Source: JAAELZ01 sp965209105 (GTDB taxonomy: Bacteria > Pseudomonadota > Gammaproteobacteria > Arenicellales > Poriferihabitantaceae). Taken from it: 16,987 bases of DNA. The stretch lies in the NCBI GenBank assembly GCA_965209105.1, contig CBDBQB010000018.1, positions 1 to 16,987 of the forward strand, read 5' to 3'. A program made the translations under genes and the position numbers. The notes beneath the pieces are model-generated. The model was not told the origin of the DNA. It saw nothing but the letters and a program-made list of their open reading frames with translations, and ran no database searches. This document shows, piece after piece, positions 1-6,658 of this stretch; within the stretch, counting starts at the first letter, position 1; the number at the start of each line of letters is the position of its first letter.

Positions 1-805
1 TATGCTCAAGACAAGATTGTTGTTGAAGCCATAAACTGGGAAACAAGGCCTTAGCGTCATTACTCGAACTCGAAGGTCTTAAGCCGGCGGCAATCATCGA
101 GGGTAACCAAGGCTGTCCTTGTGCCGCACGTCCAATCATCACCGCATCCGCACCCGTATAAGCCAAAACACTTCGCGCTTTGTTTGCTGTCGTAATATCC
201 CCATTGGCAATCACTGGGATCGTCACCGCACGTTTAACTGCACGAATGGTTGCATATTCTGCTTCGCCCTTGAATAAACAGGCACGGCTTCGACCGTGTA
301 CCACCAAGGAACAAATTCCTGAGTTTTCCGCAATGTGCGCAATTTGCACTGCATTATTGTGCGCAGGGCTCGTCCCCGTTCGGATTTTCAGGGTCACTGG
401 AACATCTACCGCAGCCACGACGGCCTCGAGTATGGCCTGAACTTTTCGCTCGTCTGCCAATAGCGCTGAGCCCGCCGCTTTACGACATACTTTTTTTGCC
501 GGACAACCCATGTTTATATCAATTAACCCAGCACCTCGGTCAGCATTTAGCGCCGCCGCATCAGCCATCATGGTCGGGTCATTTCCGACGATTTGAATCG
601 CGCGGGGCAGTGGTTCGTCCATCGCAACGCGCCTTTGCTGAGTCTTTAGAGAATGGGATAATTCAGGCTTTGAAGAGATCATTTCCGCGACGGTCATTCC
701 CACACCAAACCGCTGCACAGCACGCCTGAACGGCAGATCAGTAATCCCTGCCATCGGCGCGAGCAAAACCGGGGAAGGAATTGAGTAGTGACCAATTTTG
801 AACAT
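1..805 (-). CDS. dusB: tRNA-dihydrouridine synthase B, 3' end cut by window edge
   Basis: FMN-dependent enzyme that uses NADPH to reduce uridine to dihydrouridine in the D-loop of tRNAs (U17 in E. coli DusB). The first 268 residues are present and the frame is open to the left edge. What I read: an N-terminal TIM-barrel start with LLAPMAGITDLPFRRAV (residues 14-30), the signature INMGCPAKKV (97-106) with the catalytic acid Cys101, TLKIRTG, the FMN/tRNA motif VVHGRSRACLFKGEAEY, IPVIANGDI, and MIGRAAQGQPW near the visible end. These match E. coli DusB almost block for block, so the DusB rather than DusA/DusC assignment is firm. The helical C-terminal domain is mostly outside the window. The start lies 3 bases downstream of the DUF3426 gene stop, so the two are co-transcribed. 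In many gammaproteobacteria fis follows; that cannot be checked here. Confidence 0.96.
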   Translation of the reverse strand, partial: MFKIGHYSIPSPVLLAPMAGITDLPFRRAVQRFGVGMTVAEMISSKPELSHSLKTQQRRVAMDEPLPRAIQIVGNDPTMMADAAALNADRGAGLIDINMGCPAKKVCRKAAGSALLADERKVQAILEAVVAAVDVPVTLKIRTGTSPAHNNAVQIAHIAENSGICSLVVHGRSRACLFKGEAEYATIRAVKRAVTIPVIANGDITTANKARSVLAYTGADAVMIGRAAQGQPWLPSMIAAGLRPSSSSNDAKALFPSLWLQQQSCLEH

Positions 806-808
806 GAT

Positions 809-1942
809 CTACCGCACCACCTGCGCTTTAAAACCGACGGCATTTTTGGGAGGTTGATCAAACTTGATGAGTATCTTGCCTAGTTTGCCAGCCGGGATAC
901 TTTTCTTTGCTGCTTGCTCCGGTAATTCACCTGAATTGACCAAGCTGTTTTGCGTGGTGAAATATTCGTTAGGCGAGATGACACGTTGCCCCGCAATGCT
1001 TCCATCTAAATGATTCAAAGTGATTAATATGTTCGGGTAGGCTTGAGAAATCTGCGCTTTGTTCAATAAGAAAATGGAAATGTGAAACTGCCTTGATGGC
1101 GAAACGACCTCATCCATTCTCGACACAACGACTTCAAATAAATCAAGATTGGCCCCCTTGTCTTCACAAGGTAAATATTTACACACGCTGGCACGCAGAC
1201 TCTGTACGACCGGTGTATGTTGATAAGCCGGGTAAAGTTTATCTTTTATTTGTCCGAATAATAGATACGCCAAGCCCAGGGTCAGCACTGTCCAAAACAA
1301 TAAAGTGAGCAAGTACGCAATTGCCGAAAAAAATAATGAGGGCTTGTTGGGATCCTCTTCGTCAATATCCTCGCTAATAAGGCTGTGATCCGTTTCGGCA
1401 TCAAAACCATGACTATCCAGACCTTGGTCAAAACGTATTTTTTCGTCTTCGGGGGTGAGGCTGGGTTCGAGTTTTTCAACCTCTTCCCAAGACGCCAAAT
1501 CAAATTCTGGATCAATCGAAGGCTCGTCCACATTAGCAAAACTCAACTCTTCATTGTCATCCCAGCCATCAATCTCCTTATCGCGATGATCGAACAGCTG
1601 CTTAATATCGATTGAAATTTGTCCATCACCATCGAGGCTCGGCTCAAAGGCTTCCTCATCATCATCGGCCAAATCTTGTAGACGAATATTATGTGGATCT
1701 GGTTCCTCACGGCTATGCAAATCGGGCTCTTTTCGCTTAGGAAAATCCGCGTTGCCCGTTTCAAACATCGCCTTATCACGGTCAAAAACATCTATTTCAG
1801 GATCTTCCTCTGGTCGAGGAAGTTGATCGTGAATATTAAATTTATAATCGCAGCCCCCGCAGCGCACAAAGCCACCATAGGCGTCTACCATCTCAGAATT
1901 TATCTGATACCTCGACTTACAATGTGGACATTGAGTTTGCAT
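809..1942 (-). CDS. zinc-ribbon and DUF3426 domain membrane protein
   Basis: Function unknown; it is the usual gene between prmA and dusB. The 377-residue protein begins with a small zinc ribbon (MJ0042 type) using Cys5, Cys8, Cys28 and Cys31. Then comes a long, very acidic, low-complexity linker (about residues 41-200, rich in D and E), one hydrophobic transmembrane segment (about 203-229) and a C-terminal DUF3426 domain (about 250-377) containing Cys254 and Cys259. The order suggests a cytoplasmic ribbon and linker with the DUF3426 domain outside the cytoplasm; this topology is inferred from the single segment. It starts 10 bases downstream of the prmA stop. No Shine-Dalgarno is visible, and translation by coupling from prmA is plausible. 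The acidic linker is longer and more charged than I would expect of a simple spacer. Confidence 0.9.
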   Translation of the reverse strand: MQTQCPHCKSRYQINSEMVDAYGGFVRCGGCDYKFNIHDQLPRPEEDPEIDVFDRDKAMFETGNADFPKRKEPDLHSREEPDPHNIRLQDLADDDEEAFEPSLDGDGQISIDIKQLFDHRDKEIDGWDDNEELSFANVDEPSIDPEFDLASWEEVEKLEPSLTPEDEKIRFDQGLDSHGFDAETDHSLISEDIDEEDPNKPSLFFSAIAYLLTLLFWTVLTLGLAYLLFGQIKDKLYPAYQHTPVVQSLRASVCKYLPCEDKGANLDLFEVVVSRMDEVVSPSRQFHISIFLLNKAQISQAYPNILITLNHLDGSIAGQRVISPNEYFTTQNSLVNSGELPEQAAKKSIPAGKLGKILIKFDQPPKNAVGFKAQVVR

Positions 1943-1952
1943 GCACTAGGGT

Positions 1953-2837
1953 TTAGAGAATTTTAGGGTTGATGCGTCGACCCAGTAATACAAGCCACGC
2001 GCCGTCTTGAATAGTCTCAAATTCGAATTTTGATTGATAGGCTTGGACTGTCGCGTCCGCCTGATCATGCAGAATACCCGACAGAACGATATGCGCCTTA
2101 TCGCTAAGCAGCGACATCAAACGAGGCGCAAGATCAATTAAGGCATACGCGAGAATATTTGCAACAATCAGGTCAAATTGTTGGCCATCAATCTCTTCAT
2201 CGGATTGTATTGCAAACGCGCCTTCAACTCCATTTATTCGAGCGTTTTGTTGCGCGACCTGTTCGGCTTTAGGATCAATATCGACACCGACAGCGGAACG
2301 CGCACCCAATTTCAAGGCCGTTATCCCTAAAATGCCCGAACCACAGCCGTAATCAAGCACGGCAAGATCATTCAAATCTAGCTCACTTAAAACTTGCATA
2401 CACAACCGGGTAGTTGCATGGGTTCCAGTGCCAAACGCCATCCCGGGGTCTATCCTTATGATCGTTTCCACTATGTCATCCGACTCGACCCAGCTGGGGT
2501 AAACAAAAAGATTGGGGTTAATTTCAATCGGCTGATATTGGTCTAACCAAGCGGTTTCCCAGTCCTTATCTGCCATTTCCGTGATATCAATATCTTTAAG
2601 AAAGGGCGCTTCAGCCTTTAGTAACTTAAGAATCTTATTTGAGTCTCCGCAGTCCTCAAAAAGACCTGTAATACACTGCTGCTTCCAATTGGGCTCTGAG
2701 GGATGTGCCAAATCGTAATAGCTATCTTCCCCCGCATTGATCTGACTGGTGGCTTGCGAACCAATGCGTTCGAAAGCCGCAATGGTCTGCTCAACTGACG
2801 CGCCTTTTACTTCGACGCTGAGCAGCAGCCAAGCCAT
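1953..2837 (-). CDS. prmA: ribosomal protein L11 methyltransferase
   Basis: S-adenosylmethionine-dependent enzyme that trimethylates amino groups of ribosomal protein L11 (E. coli: N-terminal Ala, Lys3, Lys39). The 294 residues equal the family's usual length. The N-terminal L11-recognition domain spans about 1-90. A linker carries DPGMAFGTGTHATT (130-143), a strong PrmA signature. SAM motif I is LDYGCGSGILGI (161-172), the ribose-binding acid is Asp186 in VDIDP, and NILA (227-230) is the family's equivalent of the NPPY motif. It begins 6 bases after the accC stop, so the pair is probably translationally coupled; no separate ribosome binding site is seen. The accC-prmA link is conserved in Gammaproteobacteria. 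Confidence 0.97.
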   Translation of the reverse strand: MAWLLLSVEVKGASVEQTIAAFERIGSQATSQINAGEDSYYDLAHPSEPNWKQQCITGLFEDCGDSNKILKLLKAEAPFLKDIDITEMADKDWETAWLDQYQPIEINPNLFVYPSWVESDDIVETIIRIDPGMAFGTGTHATTRLCMQVLSELDLNDLAVLDYGCGSGILGITALKLGARSAVGVDIDPKAEQVAQQNARINGVEGAFAIQSDEEIDGQQFDLIVANILAYALIDLAPRLMSLLSDKAHIVLSGILHDQADATVQAYQSKFEFETIQDGAWLVLLGRRINPKIL

Positions 2838-2843
2838 AATGAA

Positions 2844-4190
2844 CTACGATTTAAGGCCGAGCTTTTTTTCCAAATAGTGGATATCTTGTTCGCCTTTCAC
2901 AAAGCCTTCGTCTTGCATTAATTCTCGATGTAAGGGCAAATTTGTTTTAATCCCGTGGACGACCATTTCTTGTAAAGCCCCGTTCATTCTCGCGATGGCT
3001 TGTCTACGTGTCGGACCTGAAACAATCAATTTACCAATCAAAGAATCGTAATACGGCGGCACCACATAATTTGTGTATACATGTGAGTCTACCCGTACGC
3101 CCGGCCCTCCTGCCATGTGAAACTGCGTAATCTTGCCAGGTGAAGGTAAGAAGTTTTCCGGGTCTTCCGCATTGATTCGGCATTCGATGGCATGCCCTCG
3201 AAACTGAATATCCGACTGCTGATAACTCAGAGGCGCCCCTCCGGCGACTAACAATTGCTCCTCGAGCAGATCGACGTTGCATATTTCTTCGGTCACGGGA
3301 TGCTCGACTTGAATTCGAGTATTCATCTCGATGAAATAAAATTCGCCATTCTCATATAAGAATTCAAAGGTTCCAGCGCCGCGATAGCCGATCGTACGAC
3401 AGGCCTCGGCGCAGCGGTTACCAATGCGTTCTCGAACCTTAGAAGGGATGCCCGGCGCGGGTGCTTCTTCAATGACTTTCTGATGGCGGCGCTGCATCGA
3501 ACAATCACGATCCCCCAAGTGAATCGCGTTACCGTGTTCATCTGCCAATACTTGAATCTCAATGTGACGTGGCGTACCGAGATATTTTTCCATATAGACC
3601 ACGTCATTGTTAAACGCCGCAGCAGCTTCTTGACGTGTCAGCTTAATCGATTGAACCAATTCATCTGGCCCCTCAACCACACGCATACCCTTACCGCCGC
3701 CCCCACCAGAAGCTTTGATAATGACGGGATAACCAATCTTTTCGGCCATGACAAGAATCGCGTCGTAATCTTCATTCAAGGGGCCATCAGACCCAGGTAC
3801 ACACGGTACGCCCGTCGCCTTCATCGCTTTAATGGCGGAAATTTTATCGCCCATTAAGCGGATGGTTTCACTTCTTGGCCCGACAAAAATGAATCCGCTC
3901 TTTTCGACTCTTTCCGAGAAATCTGCATTCTCAGATAAAAAACCATAACCCGGATGTATCGCATCCGCGGAAGTAACTTCAGCCGCCGCGATCACTGCAG
4001 ACGTATTTAAATAACTTTCCAAGGCGGGTGGCGGCCCAATGCACACCGACTCATCGGCCAAATGTACATATTTTGCCGATTTATCAGCACTGGAATATAG
4101 CGCCACGGATTCAATGCCCAATTTACGGCAGGCACGTAAAATACGCAGTGCAATCTCGCCACGATTGGCAATCACTAATTTTTTAATCAT
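2844..4190 (-). CDS. accC: acetyl-CoA carboxylase, biotin carboxylase subunit
   Basis: ATP-grasp enzyme that carboxylates biotin on BCCP using bicarbonate, the first half-reaction of acetyl-CoA carboxylase and the entry to fatty-acid synthesis. The 448-residue protein aligns with E. coli AccC residue for residue in key places: N-terminal VIANRGEIALRI, ATP-grasp glycine loop GGGGGKGM (162-169), Lys238 in RRHQKV, and MNTRIQVEHPVTE (289-301) with catalytic Arg292 and Glu296. It is complete and looks fully functional. Upstream lies an unusually long 128-base gap to accB. It holds a 10-base inverted repeat, and the bases just before the ATG (a run ending ccaaatatt) show no Shine-Dalgarno. Translation initiation here may therefore depend on coupling or RNA structure. 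Confidence 0.98.
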   Translation of the reverse strand: MIKKLVIANRGEIALRILRACRKLGIESVALYSSADKSAKYVHLADESVCIGPPPALESYLNTSAVIAAAEVTSADAIHPGYGFLSENADFSERVEKSGFIFVGPRSETIRLMGDKISAIKAMKATGVPCVPGSDGPLNEDYDAILVMAEKIGYPVIIKASGGGGGKGMRVVEGPDELVQSIKLTRQEAAAAFNNDVVYMEKYLGTPRHIEIQVLADEHGNAIHLGDRDCSMQRRHQKVIEEAPAPGIPSKVRERIGNRCAEACRTIGYRGAGTFEFLYENGEFYFIEMNTRIQVEHPVTEEICNVDLLEEQLLVAGGAPLSYQQSDIQFRGHAIECRINAEDPENFLPSPGKITQFHMAGGPGVRVDSHVYTNYVVPPYYDSLIGKLIVSGPTRRQAIARMNGALQEMVVHGIKTNLPLHRELMQDEGFVKGEQDIHYLEKKLGLKS

Positions 4191-4285
4191 AATATTTGGG
4201 TCGTTGGATACGATGGGGCCGTTATGGCGCGCCGAATAATGTTGTTACAGTGGGTGTGGGGCGGTTCGCATAGTGCCGCGTTCAT
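4187..4285 (-). other. possible 32-residue leader ORF overlapping the accC start
   Basis: A short frame starts at the ATG at 4285-4283 and ends with TGA at 4189-4187, overlapping the accC ATG in an ATGA arrangement. It begins MNAALCEPPHTH and ends PTTQIL. I see no ribosome binding site in front of it and no recognisable domain. Because accC itself lacks a Shine-Dalgarno, the overlap could allow terminating ribosomes to restart at accC. An ATG followed by A always gives a TGA in that frame, so the overlap alone is weak evidence; the open 96 bases upstream are what make it worth noting. Confidence 0.25.
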
Positions 4286-4309
4286 AACACGCTAGCGCTA
4301 ACGACCCAA
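4196..4309 (-). repeat. 10-base perfect inverted repeat framing the accB-accC gap
   Basis: The arms are ttgggtcgtt (4196-4205) and aacgacccaa (4300-4309), exact complements 94 bases apart. In the minus-strand mRNA the first arm lies 9 bases after the accB stop codon and the second ends 5 bases before the accC start codon. Pairing would loop out almost the whole intergenic spacer and bring the accB stop next to the accC start. Inside it, a short gcgg/ccgc stem is also possible. There is no U-run, so it is not an intrinsic terminator. Confidence 0.6.
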
Positions 4310-4318
4310 GATCACTCA

Positions 4319-4762
4319 CTATTCAATGACAAACAGCACTTCGCCAAATTCAACCGGATCGCCGTCTTGTTTGAGAATTTCAACAATTTTCCCGGATTTG
4401 TCAGACTGGACCTCATTAAATGTTTTCATCGCTTCGACCACACAAAGCGTCGCGCCGACAGAGACTGAATCACCCACTGAAACAAATGGATCTGAGTCGG
4501 GGCTAGAGCGAGAATAAAAGGTACCAACGGTGGGTGATTCAACACCATGACCTGAGTGTATGGCCGCGGGGGGCGCATCCACAGCCCCAGCAGCAGCCGC
4601 TACGAGCGGCGCAGCAATGACTTGTGCAGCGGCAGGCAGCGGTGCTGCAACGCCGCTGATTCGGCTCAAACGGATGGAGTCTTCGCCTTCTGATATCTCT
4701 ATTTCTGACAAATCGGACGATTCTAATAGTTCAATCAGGGTTTTTATTTTTCTTAAATCCAC
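4319..4762 (-). CDS. accB: acetyl-CoA carboxylase, biotin carboxyl carrier protein
   Basis: Carries the biotin that shuttles carboxyl between AccC and the AccA/AccD transferase. The 147 residues have the standard plan: N-terminal helix-forming region (about 1-35), an Ala/Pro-rich flexible linker (about 38-70), and a C-terminal biotinyl domain (about 74-147). That domain contains the 'thumb' SPTVGTFYSRSSPDSDPF (76-93) and the biotinylated Lys113 in VEAMKTFNEV. The residue after the lysine is Thr where E. coli and most relatives have Met; the lysine and the preceding Ala-Met are intact. The start is GTG (4762-4760), supported by a good Shine-Dalgarno (agaggtga) 6 bases upstream, one of the few clear ones in the window. 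accB follows aroQ by 66 bases. Confidence 0.97.
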   Translation of the reverse strand: MDLRKIKTLIELLESSDLSEIEISEGEDSIRLSRISGVAAPLPAAAQVIAAPLVAAAAGAVDAPPAAIHSGHGVESPTVGTFYSRSSPDSDPFVSVGDSVSVGATLCVVEAMKTFNEVQSDKSGKIVEILKQDGDPVEFGEVLFVIE

Positions 4763-4828
4763 GAAATCACCTCTTCAAAGTGTAAAACGATAGGGTCGAG
4801 CAAACTAATCCGCCCGTGGTTTTGAGTG

Positions 4829-5272
4829 TCACGATGGTTCGATATGCGTGACCGCTGCCTGTAAGGCAAATTCGTAGCCCTGCGCGCCAAGCCCGGTAAT
4901 CACACCTTGTGCAATATCGGATAAATATGAGTGCTGGCGAAAGGATTCACGCGCATGAACATTCGATAAATGAACTTCGATAAATGGAATATTTACCCCG
5001 GAAAAAGCATCGCGTATTGCAACGCTGGTGTGCGTGAAAGCACCTGGATTAATGAGGAAAAAATCGACTTTATCTGCAACACCAGCTTGGATTGCGTTAA
5101 CAATATCGTGCTCAGCATTACTTTGAAAGAAAGTTGTTTCCACGTTTAAGCTCGAGCCTAGGGCGCTCAATCGTTGATTGATATCATCTAAGGTGTCGGC
5201 CCCGTATATTTCAGGCTCACGCACGCCCAATAGATTTAAATTAGGGCCGTTGAGTATGCGTATATGCACCAT
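4829..5272 (-). CDS. aroQ: 3-dehydroquinate dehydratase, type II
   Basis: Third step of the shikimate pathway: dehydrates 3-dehydroquinate to 3-dehydroshikimate; the type II enzyme works as a dodecamer. The 147 residues carry all family blocks: ILNGPNLNLLGVREPEIYG (6-24) with the catalytic Tyr23 and Arg18, FFQSNAEHD (48-56), INPGAFTHTSVA (74-85), and FIEVHLSNVHARESFRQHSY (97-116) with catalytic His101. It is the first gene of the aroQ-accB-accC-prmA-DUF3426-dusB run, an order well known in Pseudomonas-like genomes. The leader before the ATG is about 85 bases long counted from the predicted promoter and has no clear Shine-Dalgarno. Confidence 0.97.
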   Translation of the reverse strand: MVHIRILNGPNLNLLGVREPEIYGADTLDDINQRLSALGSSLNVETTFFQSNAEHDIVNAIQAGVADKVDFFLINPGAFTHTSVAIRDAFSGVNIPFIEVHLSNVHARESFRQHSYLSDIAQGVITGLGAQGYEFALQAAVTHIEPS

Positions 5273-5337
5273 ATTAAGCTTGCTGCTCGGTAAAACCGTG
5301 ATTTTAACCGATATTGGATGGATTTATAGTCTTTTAA

Positions 5338-5351
5338 GGATTAATTAATCC
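5338..5351. promoter_or_regulatory. 14-base perfect palindrome, possible operator
   Basis: GGATTAATTAATCC is perfectly self-complementary and sits just downstream of the predicted transcription start of the aroQ promoter. A repressor bound here would block elongation or promoter clearance. By a rough uniform-base estimate a contiguous 14-base palindrome is expected about 0.02 times in this 381-base gap. I cannot name the regulator. A small additional hairpin (cggt/accg, 5288-5298) lies closer to the aroQ start. Confidence 0.45.
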
Positions 5352-5365
5352 CTTATTTCTATTTC

Positions 5366-5393
5366 AGAATACATGACCCCGTGGCCCTGTCAA
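5366..5393 (-). promoter_or_regulatory. sigma70-type promoter for aroQ-accBC operon
   Basis: On the minus strand there is a perfect -35 box TTGACA (5393-5388), a 16-base spacer and a -10 box TATTCT (5371-5366). Transcription would start near 5358-5360, about 85 bases before the aroQ ATG. It is the best promoter match in the window and is correctly placed for the whole aroQ-accB-accC-prmA-dusB unit. Confidence 0.65.
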
Positions 5394-5553
5394 AGCCGAG
5401 CATAAAAACGCTAAATGCCAATCTGCCTGAGTGGTGGGGGATTGGCAAGTTGTCCCCTTGACGGTCGCTACTTTACATTCCTAGAGCACTTTGCATCATT
5501 CAGTGGCAAAATAAAAATGAGATTATTTTCCTGACTAGGGTTTAAATAATGGA

Positions 5554-5569
5554 GAATAGCGAGCTATTC
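5554..5569. promoter_or_regulatory. palindrome upstream of the transporter gene
   Basis: GAATAGC and GCTATTC are exact complements separated by two bases (ga), forming a near-perfect 16-base palindrome 85 bases before the transporter start. It has the shape of a dimeric regulator's operator; as RNA the two-base loop is too tight for the full stem, which favours a DNA-level role. The regulator is unknown. Confidence 0.35.
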
Positions 5570-5653
5570 GAAAAACTTACAACGCAAAGAATTAAGGGAG
5601 ATTTAGCCATTTTTACTTGTCAGCTGAACTATGCATAGCGTGCTCTTAGATCC

Positions 5654-6562
5654 ATGCAGCCAAAAACAAGCATGAAACTTACTCAACATGCTCGCGGAAT
5701 ATTGTTCATGCTAATCGGCGTTAGTTTTCTGTCGGTCATGGATGCATGCGTCAAATGGTTACTGATTCGAGAGATCAGTGTTATCCAGATTATGGCAATA
5801 CGCGGCTGGATAATAACGCTTTGTCTATTGCTGCTGTTGCCCCGACGCGGAGGTTTGAAATCACTCGCATCTAAGCAAAAAAATTTGCATCTTATCAGGA
5901 CAGGGGTGGGGTTTTTCGCGCCCTTTTTATTCTTTTTGTCGCTTAAGCATCTACCCATTGCAGACGCCACAGCGATCTTTTTCTGCACTACTTTTTTCAT
6001 GACTGCGGGCTCTCAAATTTTTCTCAAAGAAACCGTGGGCTTTCATCGTTGGGCCGCTGTTGTGATTGGTTTCCTGGGCGTGATCTTGATATCGTCTCCG
6101 GGTACCCAGAGCTTTCATTACGCCTCAATACTCGCCCTGCTTGCAGGCGCTGCCTATGCCGTGATTATCTTATGTGGCCGCGTTTTGAGCCGTGCTGAAC
6201 CGACCTTTAACTTGGTCTTTTACTTTAACGGCTTAAACGCCCTCATTGCGACCGCCTTGCTACCGTTTTTTTGGGGCGAATTAAACCTCCCTGAACTCGG
6301 TATGATTATGTTGCTATCCACGCTCGCAATTGGCGGATATTTCTTTCTGACTCAAGCTTTTACGCTGGCGCCGGTCAGCGTCATTGCACCCATCGAATAT
6401 ATCTCCCTGATCTGGGCAATATCCCTGGGCTACACGATATGGCAGGAGGTACCGTCGCATCTCACTTGGTTCGGGATCGGCCTCATACTCGCCGCGGGCT
6501 TGTATATTCTATGGCGAGAAAATCGTCAGGCCGCACCCCACACTTCGCTCAATTCAAGTTAA
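5654..6562 (+). CDS. EamA/DMT-superfamily membrane transporter
   Basis: Inner-membrane drug/metabolite transporter-type permease; substrate unknown. The 302 residues contain about ten hydrophobic segments arranged as two EamA repeats of five, with a short basic C-terminal tail. The repeat hallmarks are visible: an early conserved stretch GVSFLSVMDACVKWL, SLKHLPIADATAIFFCTTFF (helix 3-4 of the first repeat), and APVSVIAPIEYISLIWAISLGY near the end of the second repeat. That is the pattern of YdcZ/RarD-like and S-adenosylmethionine-uptake-like members, but I cannot choose a substrate. The start is uncertain: Met1 (5654) and Met7 (5672) are both possible and neither has a Shine-Dalgarno. The gene is alone on its strand, divergent from aroQ and convergent with gabD, so it is probably monocistronic. 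Confidence 0.9.
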   Translation: MQPKTSMKLTQHARGILFMLIGVSFLSVMDACVKWLLIREISVIQIMAIRGWIITLCLLLLLPRRGGLKSLASKQKNLHLIRTGVGFFAPFLFFLSLKHLPIADATAIFFCTTFFMTAGSQIFLKETVGFHRWAAVVIGFLGVILISSPGTQSFHYASILALLAGAAYAVIILCGRVLSRAEPTFNLVFYFNGLNALIATALLPFFWGELNLPELGMIMLLSTLAIGGYFFLTQAFTLAPVSVIAPIEYISLIWAISLGYTIWQEVPSHLTWFGIGLILAAGLYILWRENRQAAPHTSLNSS

Positions 6563-6578
6563 ATATCTTTGCTTAAGG

Positions 6579-6616
6579 AACAGGCACCGTAGACGATTCA
6601 ACTGACAATGCCTGTT
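6579..6616. repeat. inverted repeat between convergent transporter and gabD genes
   Basis: The arms aacaggca (6579-6586) and tgcctgtt (6609-6616) are exact 8-base complements around a 22-base loop, midway between two converging genes. The location suits a bidirectional transcription stop, but there is no T-run on either side, so a classical intrinsic terminator is not supported. Confidence 0.35.
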
Positions 6617-6658
6617 GGCGCCATCTAAGCAAGCTTGTATCAGACAATGGTAGAACAG

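Larger units (their letters stand above)
5273..5653. other. 381-base divergent intergenic region
   Basis: This separates minus-strand aroQ from the plus-strand transporter gene. The left part holds the aroQ promoter and the 14-base palindrome. The middle holds an 8-base inverted repeat, tgccaatc (5416-5423) and gattggca (5440-5447), which is about what chance would give in a region this size. The right part holds the palindrome at 5554-5569 and a 29-codon frame (5549-5638). For the plus-strand gene I found no convincing promoter; a ttgacg at 5458-5463 lacks a good -10 box. Confidence 0.5.

Noticed and set aside
1..120. Possible frameshift near the left end of dusB
   Set aside because: Sequence after MIGRAAQGQPW diverges from E. 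coli, but the frame stays open to the edge and this part of DusB is variable; one of the other two frames contains a stop and neither restores similarity.
3483..3857. 124-codon plus-strand open frame inside accC
   Set aside because: It is antisense to a highly conserved ATP-grasp region, has no ribosome site and no recognisable protein features; a by-product of codon usage.
5416..5447. 8-base inverted repeat tgccaatc/gattggca as an operator
   Set aside because: A match of this length with free spacing is about what chance gives in a 381-base gap, and it is not placed over a recognisable promoter.
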